This document shows positions 26,703-34,223 of a DNA stretch of 54,877 bases, piece by piece. This DNA is from Fuerstiella sp. (GTDB taxonomy: Bacteria; Planctomycetota; Planctomycetia; Planctomycetales; Planctomycetaceae), in the NCBI GenBank assembly GCA_022843805.1, contig JALHMY010000064.1, positions 1 to 54,877 on the forward strand, written 5' to 3'. A program made the translations under genes and the position numbers. Position 1 is the first letter of the stretch. Every line of letters begins with the position of its first letter. The notes under the pieces were generated by a model that did not search any database, was not told the origin of the DNA, and was given only the letters and a program-made list of their open reading frames with translations.

Positions 26703-27788
26703 ATGCGCTTATTCATCTTCACAATGATCCTGGTGTTTCCCGGCTGCATGTCGCTCACCGGTTCACATCGAAAACCTGAACCTCAGTTTTTGCCGGTGCC
26801 TGCGGAATTGCCTCGGGAACTGCAAAAAACGACGCTGCCGGATTACACCATCGAGGCTCCGGATATCCTGCGAATCGAGGTGGCTCGTCTTGTTCCAAAG
26901 TCCCCTTACGTCCTTGGACCAGGCGATGGACTGCTGGTACAGGCGGCAAGGCCCGATGGGACTGTCGTTCTGGACGAACTCCTGCATGTTGAGCTGGACG
27001 GGACGTTGCAGTTTGGTTCACCGTTTGATGATCCGAACGGAGAAACGGACGAAGCTCTGCGGGTTGATGGCCCCATTAATGTCTCAGGGATTTCTGTTTC
27101 CGATGCCCGGCAAATGATCGCGGCACACGTGGCGAAAACGGTGGCGGATCCGTCGGTACGCGTCTCTCTGAAGGAGTTTGCTGCTCAGCAGGCGGTGTCG
27201 GGCGAGCACCTTGTCGCGCCCGATGGAACGGTAAATCTGGGGGTTTATGGCCGTGTTCAGGTTGCCGGGCTTACGGTCGAACAGGCTCAGGAGCGAATCG
27301 ACGAGAAACTGAGCGTTTACCTGCAGGCCCCCAACGCCTCGGTGGACGTATATGCTTACAATAGTAAGTACTACTACATTATCCTTCAGGGTGCGGGACT
27401 TGGGGATCGCGTGATGCAGTTCCCTGTCACGGGGAACGAAACGGTTTTGGATGCACTGTCGAACGTCGAGGGTCTGTCGGGGACGTCGTCTGATGAAATC
27501 TGGATTTCCCGGCCCGGCCGGAATTGTTTCGACGGACATCAGTTGCTGCCGGTGAACTGGGGAGCAATCACTCAGCTTGCCGACACATCCAGCAACTATC
27601 AGATTCTTCCGGGGGATCGTGTGTTTGTTCGAGAAGACTCACTGGTTGCCATGGACACCCATCTGGCCAAAGTCATTGCACCGCTCGAACGAATCTTTGG
27701 AGTTGTTCTGCTCGGTACCAACACAGTTTCCCGGCTGCAGTTCTACAAGGAATTTGGTCAGCGGGGCGGTCAGGGTGGCGGATTCTGA
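26703..27788 (+). CDS. Wza-like polysaccharide export lipoprotein
   Basis: Outer-membrane or envelope export channel component for exopolysaccharide. The 361-residue chain begins with a lipoprotein signal (MRLFIFTMILVFPGC, Cys15). It contains the polysaccharide biosynthesis/export domain (DYTIEAPDILRIEV, then YVLGPGDGLLVQ), a second copy-like stretch (HLVAPDGTVNLGVYGRVQVA followed by GLTVEQAQERI) and an SLBB-like segment (YYIILQGAGLGDRVMQFPV). The C-terminal end is Gly-rich (GQRGGQGGGF). The natural partner is the Wzc-like protein at 34224-36641. The ribosome binding site is weak (AAGG). The next gene starts 120 bases downstream and is probably in the same transcript. Confidence 0.93.
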   Translation: MRLFIFTMILVFPGCMSLTGSHRKPEPQFLPVPAELPRELQKTTLPDYTIEAPDILRIEVARLVPKSPYVLGPGDGLLVQAARPDGTVVLDELLHVELDGTLQFGSPFDDPNGETDEALRVDGPINVSGISVSDARQMIAAHVAKTVADPSVRVSLKEFAAQQAVSGEHLVAPDGTVNLGVYGRVQVAGLTVEQAQERIDEKLSVYLQAPNASVDVYAYNSKYYYIILQGAGLGDRVMQFPVTGNETVLDALSNVEGLSGTSSDEIWISRPGRNCFDGHQLLPVNWGAITQLADTSSNYQILPGDRVFVREDSLVAMDTHLAKVIAPLERIFGVVLLGTNTVSRLQFYKEFGQRGGQGGGF

Positions 27789-27908
27789 TTTGGGGTGGAT
27801 TGAAGGGGCCTGCTGAAGCTGCCACAGCCACGGTCTGATGGCGACTCGATCAATGGAATTGCTGGCTGCTGTTGTTTGATAACACGGCCGAGAGAGGATG
27901 CATCAGAT

Positions 27909-28358
27909 ATGCGTTTCATGCGAACTTCAGAGATACGGCTGGCCCTGACCCTGCTCGCCGGAATAACCACGCTGGCAAACTGTGGCTGTGGACTGACCTC
28001 ACGACTTCGCCATCGTGAGATGCACGAGGTTTGTTGCCAGGAAGTCTACGGTGTGGACGATCGAATTTTTCACGGACATGGCAAAACCTGCTGGCGCACA
28101 TGGAACAATGAGGCCTGGGCACTTCAGGGCTGTCCTTCCAGTCTGGATGGATCCGGACAGTATCCGCACGTGATCGATATGCAGCAATATGGAACAGCCG
28201 CTCCGCAGGCGGCCTCTGAAATGCCTCAGCAAGTTCCTGAAACGCCGGATGACACGGTGGAAATTCCGCAGGACGCAGGGGAAATTCCACAGGACGATGT
28301 CGAAATACCGGCTGCTCCGGAGGATTCCGATCAGGCAGAAGAGCTGTTTCAACAGTAG
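27909..28358 (+). CDS. Small Cys-rich lipoprotein-like exported protein
   Basis: 149 residues from ATG 27909, with GAGAGG upstream. A hydrophobic N-terminal stretch (LALTLLAGITTLANCGCG) looks like a signal peptide with a possible lipobox Cys. The mature part has paired cysteines (EVCCQEVYG), a CWRTWNNEAW motif and an acidic C-terminal tail with imperfect VEIPQD repeats. No known family is recognised. It follows the Wza-like gene by 120 bases, so a role in the same export apparatus is a reasonable guess. Its TAG stop codon directly abuts the left end of the 582-bp repeat. Confidence 0.72.
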   Translation: MRFMRTSEIRLALTLLAGITTLANCGCGLTSRLRHREMHEVCCQEVYGVDDRIFHGHGKTCWRTWNNEAWALQGCPSSLDGSGQYPHVIDMQQYGTAAPQAASEMPQQVPETPDDTVEIPQDAGEIPQDDVEIPAAPEDSDQAEELFQQ

Positions 28359-28360
28359 TG

Positions 28361-29982
28361 CTTTGTCAGGCTTTGAGTTTCGGGTGGTGGACCTTGCTAA
28401 AGGTCCTGCAGCCAGGGGATCTTTAGCAAGATCCACTACCTCCAGCCCGAACTCTTTATCTTGACGGAACACCCGGCTGGAGTTCTCCCAGGCACCTGCC
28501 CGTTCCTTCCCAATTTTTCTGCCAAATAATTTTTCTGCCAACCTGCGTCCGCCCACTTAAACGGTGGAACCGTGGCATCGCCATTGATGCAGGACTCGTT
28601 GTGGCAGCTCCACCGGCAAAGCGACAGGGCGTTGGCGTGATTCATCCGTGTCATCCGCGGTTCATTTTTAACCACAGATGACACAGAGAACACAGATGAA
28701 ATGCAGGAATTTCTTATCTGGAGCCCGTACGCAGACGCACTTTGGTCTTTGGCAGAAAAATTTCAGGGCAGAAAAATGAATCGCAGTAGAAGACCGGATG
28801 TCCGGTGAGTTCGGACTCGCACGAAATGAGAGAAGGAATTCGCGGAACGGCGCAAGCTGTCCGGTGCCAGGAATCCGGAGGACTCGCGCCCTGTCGCGAC
28901 TTTCGAACCCCTCAGTGATTTTTGAAGAAATCCTCACTTGTGCATTGTCAGGCTTTGAGTTTCGGGTAGTGGACCTTGCTAAAGGTCCTGCAGCCAAAGG
29001 ATCTTTAGCAAGATCCACTACCTCCAGCCCGAACTCTTTATCTTGACGGAACACCCGGCTGGAGTTCTCCCAGGCACCTGCCCGTTCCTTCCCAATTTTT
29101 CTGCCAAATAATTTTTCTGCCAACCTGCGTCCGCCCACTTAAACGGTGGAACCGTGGCATCGCCATTGATGCAGGACTCGTTGTGGCAGCTCCACCGGCA
29201 AAGCGACAGGGCGTTGGCGTGATTCATCCGTGTCATCCGCGGTTCATTTTTAACCACAGATGACACAGAGAACACAGATGAAATGCAGGAATTTCTTATC
29301 TGGAGCCCGTACGCAGACGCACTTTGGTCTTTGGCAGAAAAATTTCAGGGCAGAAAAATGAATCGCAGTAGAAGACCGGATGTCCGGTGAGTTCGGACTC
29401 GCACGAAATGAGAGAAGGAATTCGCGGAACGGCGCAAGCTGTCCGGTGCCAGGAATCCGGAGGACTCGCGCCCTGTCGCGACTTTCGAACCCCTCAGTGA
29501 TTTTTGAAGAAATCCTCACTTGTGCATTGTCAGGCTTTGAGTTTCGGGTAGTGGACCTTGCTAAAGGTCCTGCAGCCAAAGGATCTTTAGCAAGATCCAC
29601 TACCTCCAGCCCGAACTCTTTATCTTGACGGAACACCCGGCTGGAGTTCTCCCAGGCACCTGCCCGTTCCTGCCCAATTTTTCTGCCAAGTAATTTTTCT
29701 GCCAACCCGCGTCCGCCCACTTAAACGGTGGAACCGTGGCATCGCCATTGATGCAGGACTCGTTGTGACAGTTCCACCCTGAATGATATGGTCGCAGGCA
29801 GGACGACTGCGAGCTCGTGTGATTCATCCGCGATATCCGTGTCATCCGCGGTTCATTTTTAACCACAGATGACACAGAGAACACAGATGAAACGCACGAG
29901 TTTCTTATGTGGGAGCCCGTACGCAGACGCACTTTGCTCTTTAGCAGAAAAATTTCAGGGCAGAAAAATGAATCGCAGCGGC
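28361..29982. repeat. 582-bp direct repeat, two full copies and one partial copy
   Basis: Copies at 28361-28942 and 28943-29524 differ at only a few bases; a third runs from 29525 to about 29982, with roughly 50 bases near 29768-29820 replaced by unrelated sequence. Each unit contains, in order, a GTAG-headed hairpin pair, a T-rich segment (CCCAATTTTTCTGCC), the phrase ACCACAGATGACACAGAGAA and a segment ending near AAGAAATCCTCACTT. Open frames inside are simply repeated copies of one another and have no coding signs. Confidence 0.92.
28966..29021. repeat. BIME: inverted pair of GTAG hairpins inside the 582-bp repeat
   Basis: Left half: GTAG, T, arm GGACCTT, loop GCT, complement AAGGTCC. Right half is the inverse, with arm GGATCTT and terminal CTAC. 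The two halves are separated by TGCAGCCAAA. Equivalent copies lie at 28384-28439 (head GTGG) and 29548-29603. Confidence 0.85.
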
Positions 29983-30778
29983 AAGATCCGAGATACCGAA
30001 CGCACGGTTCCCGGCGGTCCCGTCGCCATTTTGCACATGTCCTGCCCCGTTGAGGCGCGATCCCCGTGAGCACCCATTTCCCCGGGCAATGCCTGTGATG
30101 AACATTCGGTTGCCCAATGTCGTTGTGGAATCGCTTTTGCACATAGTGCTCTGGAACCAATTTCATCGCCGAATGTTGTTCACCCTGCCGAACGCCATGC
30201 ATATGGTCAGGTGTTCAGTTCAAGGTATCGCTCGGCGGAAGGCGTTTTAAGTGGGGGCCGGAAAGTGAGATTCTCATTTTCAAACGTCCTTAGGAGCGGA
30301 GATTCCCGCCGATGCTAATGGTGCAGTTTCTGAAGCTCTGACGACGGAATCGTGTGGTCCACGATTGGTCAACGGCACCGGCATTCGTCCTTGCAAGGTT
30401 AAAGAAGTTGGTTTCGGCGAAATTGTTGTTTCATTTTGTTGAATAGGATTCTCACATTGATTATTCTCCCCGCATTACCGTAATTGAGCAGGTCACGGCA
30501 GGACTTCAAACGCACCGGTATCCTCGTACGGGGGAGTCTTCCCTCACTGGGGTGTGATGACCGACTTGTTGATGAAACTGGTGCTGATGCAAATTGAATT
30601 GATTCGATACGAAGTTGATGTGATTCCGGTTGATTTAGGTGTTTTGTTTTCAGCTTGAAGTCACCCTGTGATTGGACATGGGAACCTGCTTAAGTTTAAA
30701 GCGCCAACTTTGCGACAGGCGGTCGTAAACAGGCGGTGGTAAGTTGTGCTCCGTCAAGACAAAGAGTTCGGGTTAGCG

Positions 30779-30834
30779 GTAGTGGATCTTGCTAAAGATC
30801 CCCTGGCTGCAGGACCTTTAGTAAGGTCCACTAC
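30779..30834. repeat. BIME, inverted copy of the hairpin pair in the 582-bp repeat
   Basis: Starts GTAGTGGATCTTGCTAAAGA and ends AGGTCCACTAC, which is the reverse complement order of the pair at 28966-29021. The sequences on both sides (AAAGAGTTCGGG, then CCCGAAATTCAAAGCTTGAC) also match the inverted flank of the 582-bp unit. Confidence 0.85.
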
Positions 30835-31575
30835 CCGAAATTCAAAGCTTGACAGAGCAGTAGTGTATTCCGAACGCGACTGTGGTTCGGCTAATTGCTG
30901 GCGAGCGCTGTGTCTTGTCGATCACAGTGTTTTTGATGTGGCGCGGGGCAGTTAGAGCGTTGTCTTCGGTGAATTTTTGACCGCTGCCTGGTGGGACCAG
31001 CTCCGGACGATGTATCGATCGGCGGAAATGAGCGTAAGCACACAGTTACCTGTGTCGTATCGTGATTCAGAATCCGCACACGTATAATTCGATTTCCCGT
31101 GTAAGAGCCCTGGTTGTTGCCGTTTCTGGTGCTGAGCACGACGGTCGTCGTGTGACCTTCCGAAGAGATTCATGCGGACAGCCGCGCAAATTTCCCATAA
31201 AATGCGATGAAAATTGCTGATTCCGGGAACGTGCAGGCTGTTGCGGCTGTTGCCGGGTGACTGCGTTGTGGTCACTGCTGCAGCGATGAGTTTTATGGTC
31301 CCTGCGGACTTTGATGTGGACTGCCGGCAGGCGATTGCGTTTTGCAGGTGAGCAAAAAAACGGAGAGAGTTCGGTGGTTTTTTTTGCAAGCTTGAACAAG
31401 TCTGTCAGCTCTGCAGGAATTTTTTGCAAAAGGTGGCGAACGTTTACCCATTCTGGTGTGTAGAAGGAGCGAACTGTTGTGTTGATTCAACCAGGCTGCT
31501 GCAGCTGTACTGCCGTAGCCGTGTTGCTTCAGCCATTCGACCAACCACCCTGAGTAGCATCTTTTGATCTGCCGC

Positions 31576-31624
31576 CCTGGAACTGTGCAGCCTGGAACTG
31601 TGCAGCCTGGAACTATGCAGCCTG
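31576..31624. repeat. 15-bp tandem repeat
   Basis: CCTGGAACTGTGCAG at 31576-31590 and 31591-31605, then CCTGGAACTATGCAG at 31606-31620, followed by the start of a fourth (CCTGG). No gene contains it. Confidence 0.85.
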
Positions 31625-32124
31625 GCACCATCCGACTTTTGTTTTGTGCTGGAATGAATCCGTTACGGAACCGGGGCAGATACTGGAACAGCATCAGCCA
31701 TGTTGATGCGGGCGTTTACTGGCGACTATGGTCGGTTCTAACTTTGGTCGTTAAAGAGAATAAGCGTCAGAAATCCGAGGCAGTCAAACAGCAGTTCAAA
31801 GTTTTGTTGAGAAAATCGTCAGAATTTTGAGATTTCGAAAACAGAAGCAGACTCAGGTGCGCCTTAGAAGATGAGCATCTTCCCGAAGAGTTCCTCCGTT
31901 TGCTGCTGTGCGGCGCGATGCCTGTTGACGTTTGGTTCTGTCAGCGTTTTTTTTGAGAAATCTGTATGAAGAATGTTGATTGAAGTCCTTTTTTGGTTGC
32001 CATGATTCCCTCCTGTGCAAGTCGTCTCCCCACCTGACTGCACGAACCATTCAATACCACCTTTGATCCCGCCCGCTTTGATTTTCCCTGCTTTGTTAAT
32101 GTCTGCTTTGATGGAGTCACCCGA

Positions 32125-33555
32125 ATGCCGATTTTGCATGACAAGAAATCCAGAGGTGCTGCCGCCGGGGTTTGCACTCGAGTTCTTGTCGCGGACAGTG
32201 ACGAGGGTTACCGTCAATGGCTGGTGAATGCCTGCAATGAGTGGGGTTATGATCCGACGGGCGTCGAGGATTACGAGAGTCTCGTTAATGAACTGGATTG
32301 CAGTGAAGACAGCATTGTGATCCTTGATGCTGACTTCCACCCTGCCGGCTGCCTGGCTGCGCTGGGGCAGTTGCACCTGGATGGTTTCGGTCCCCGGGTG
32401 ATTTTTGTTTCCAATGATCAGTCATCAGAGACTGGTGAACGAGCGCTCAAGATGGGGGCGACAGCGTACATCAATGGGTCGTCAGATTTGCAGTTGCTGA
32501 AAAAGACCCTGGTTGCCGTACAGAATTCAGCACCATCTCGCACGAATTGCAGCTGGCCATTGCTGGGCCGAAGTCCGGCAATGAAAGAACTTCGGGAGAT
32601 GATTCGTAACGTTGCGGCCAGTGACGCCTCGGTCATGATCATCGGGGAAAGTGGCACTGGGAAAGAGCTGGTTGCTCGAGCCATTCACGACTGTAGTCCT
32701 CGAGCATCACAGGAGTTTGTTCCCGTCAATATGGCTGCACTGCCCGGCAGTCTGATTGAGAGTGTGCTTTTTGGCCACGAGAAGGGCGCGTTTACGGGAG
32801 CCGATCAGCGTCAGGGCGGAATCTGCGAGTACGCTCATGAAGGCACGCTTTTCCTTGACGAAATCGGTGAAATGGACCGCGATCTGCAGCCCAAGCTGCT
32901 GCGATTTCTGCAGAGCTACACGGTACAGCGAATCGGATCAACCCGGTTTCAGAAGGTCGATGCCAGGATCATTAGCGCCACGAACCGAAATGTTCAGGAG
33001 CTGGTTCAGTCAGGACTTCTCAGAGAAGACCTGTATTTTCGGCTGCACGTCATTCCGATTCATGTGCCACCGCTTCGCGAGAGAAAAGAAGATATTCCGT
33101 TACTGGCGAACTGCTTTTTGAGACGCAAATGCCGTCAGATGTATCGGAATCTGTCCCTGTCCCCGGAGCTTCTGGATCGGCTGACAGAATATTCCTGGCC
33201 CGGTAATATTCGACAGCTTGAGAATTTTATCGAGCGGATTGTTGTGATGGCAAAGGGTGATGTGATTGGGCTGGAGGCGCTGCCGCCGGAGTGGTTCAGC
33301 GGATCAGTCACTGAAGGTGCGATGCAAAAACGCAGCACTCAGTTTGTTGCCGATCTGGATGAGCCCATCATTGTCAAAGATCGTCAGCTCACGCGGATGG
33401 AATCTGCAGAGCGACAGATCATTATCGAGGCGTTGGGGCGAAACGAAGGAGTTGTCAGTGCGACTGCTCGGTTCCTTGGACTTGGCCCCGCCACAATCTA
33501 CCGGAAAATCCGTTCACTGGAGATTCCCAAAAACCTGGTTCGGAACAGTAAATAA
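32125..33555 (+). CDS. Sigma-54-dependent response regulator (NtrC family)
   Basis: Enhancer-binding activator of RpoN RNA polymerase, 476 residues; ATG 32125 has GGAG eight bases upstream. Residues 18-135 form a receiver domain with acidic pocket (ADSDE) and phospho-acceptor Asp68 in VILDAD. The conserved YLxKP near its end reads YINGS, so the switch Lys is absent. The AAA+ domain has Walker A GESGTGKE (174-181), an intact sigma-54 contact loop GAFTGA (221-226), Walker B LFLDE (Asp245, Glu246) and an arginine-finger segment REDLYFRL. A Fis-type helix-turn-helix ends the protein (about 425-465). Its position amid exopolysaccharide and exosortase genes recalls PrsR of PEP-CTERM systems. No sensor kinase is in the window. 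Confidence 0.95.
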   Translation: MPILHDKKSRGAAAGVCTRVLVADSDEGYRQWLVNACNEWGYDPTGVEDYESLVNELDCSEDSIVILDADFHPAGCLAALGQLHLDGFGPRVIFVSNDQSSETGERALKMGATAYINGSSDLQLLKKTLVAVQNSAPSRTNCSWPLLGRSPAMKELREMIRNVAASDASVMIIGESGTGKELVARAIHDCSPRASQEFVPVNMAALPGSLIESVLFGHEKGAFTGADQRQGGICEYAHEGTLFLDEIGEMDRDLQPKLLRFLQSYTVQRIGSTRFQKVDARIISATNRNVQELVQSGLLREDLYFRLHVIPIHVPPLRERKEDIPLLANCFLRRKCRQMYRNLSLSPELLDRLTEYSWPGNIRQLENFIERIVVMAKGDVIGLEALPPEWFSGSVTEGAMQKRSTQFVADLDEPIIVKDRQLTRMESAERQIIIEALGRNEGVVSATARFLGLGPATIYRKIRSLEIPKNLVRNSK

Positions 33556-33907
33556 TTTTTGACAGTAACCTTGACTGTCAGGATTCGGCGTCACCGGAAT
33601 TGGTGCAGTTTTGCTACGAATGTTGCCAAATTGAGGCAGTCGGTGAATTGGAGCGACACCAGGTGTCGTGTGGAGTTTGAGATTTCTTAACAATTTTTCT
33701 GATTTGTTTCGGGATGTCCGGCAGGCTGGCATGGGGTTCTGAGTTGCTGCCTGGGAAACTCGATTCCTGTTTGTCGAGGGCTGATAAACTGTTTGTTTTG
33801 ATCGTCCGGGTAGCGTAGTGTTACCGTGGGTGAATCTGTTTATGTGAGAGTTGATCGGTGACGGAGTAGTGAACACAAGTGGCTCTGACAGGCAATTTGG
33901 CAGAATC
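33556..33907. other. Leader region between the sigma-54 activator and the Wzc-like gene
   Basis: No gene. A perfect dyad, CGACACC-A-GGTGTCG, lies at 33654-33668, about 240 bases upstream of the first sigma-54 promoter, a distance typical of enhancer sites. A short stem at about 33561 (TGACAGT/ACTGTCA) has no T run, so it is not a clear terminator. Confidence 0.5.
33654..33668. promoter_or_regulatory. Candidate activator-binding dyad
   Basis: CGACACC and GGTGTCG flank a single A, a perfect 7+1+7 palindrome. Fis-type DNA-binding domains of NtrC-family proteins bind such dyads 80 to 300 bases upstream of sigma-54 promoters. I do not see the same dyad near 24253, so this call is tentative. Confidence 0.3.
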
Positions 33908-33923
33908 TGGCCCAGGACTTGCT
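33908..33923 (+). promoter_or_regulatory. Sigma-54 promoter for the Wzc-like gene (first candidate)
   Basis: TGGCCCAGGACTTGCT: the TGGC and TTGCT blocks of the RpoN consensus are intact and the GG/GC doublets are ten bases apart. It would give a leader of about 290 bases to the GTG start at 34224. Confidence 0.6.
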
Positions 33924-34150
33924 CTTTAAGTGAAACCGTTGAAAATGCTGAAGGCTCGTTCGGGTGGGCGGGCCGTCGGAAAAATGCATGGAGGACGCAG
34001 GATTAGGGGGATGCGGTAAAGAGGGAGGCAGCCGTTCTTAGGGTCTCACGGAAGAAGTTTTTCCGGCCGCTAAGTAATGATTGCGAAATGAGAAATGATT
34101 GGTGACAATACGCCAGTCAAAGAGTGTGATTGATTTTGTTGCTGAGTTGG

Positions 34151-34166
34151 TGGATGCGTTGTTGCT
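34151..34166 (+). promoter_or_regulatory. Sigma-54 promoter for the Wzc-like gene (second candidate)
   Basis: TGGATGCGTTGTTGCT has correct spacing and a perfect TTGCT block but a weaker -24 block. It is close to the start codon at 34224, predicting a leader of about 47 bases. Either or both of the two sites may be used. Confidence 0.4.
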
Positions 34167-34223
34167 CATTAGTGGGTTTGGTAGAGCCCGTTGTTTCAAC
34201 TTGAACTGGAAAGTTAAATTACT

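Larger units (their letters stand above)
29983..32124. other. Gene-poor region, about 2.1 kb
   Basis: No frame here has a credible start, ribosome binding site or family motif. The minus-strand frames around 30890-31430 read into one another in three phases, which could be a decayed gene or chance. A BIME lies at 30779-30834 and a 15-bp tandem repeat at 31576. Directly upstream of the sigma-54 activator gene the sequence is AT-rich and probably holds its promoter. Confidence 0.5.

Noticed and set aside
28436..30202. Repeated frames of 85, 156 and 200 codons on the minus strand
   Set aside because: Identical in each 582-bp copy, made of repeat sequence, and without ribosome binding sites or domains.
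30891..31429. Possible decayed minus-strand gene
   Set aside because: Three frames read partly through the region but none has a recognisable motif; I cannot tell decay from chance.
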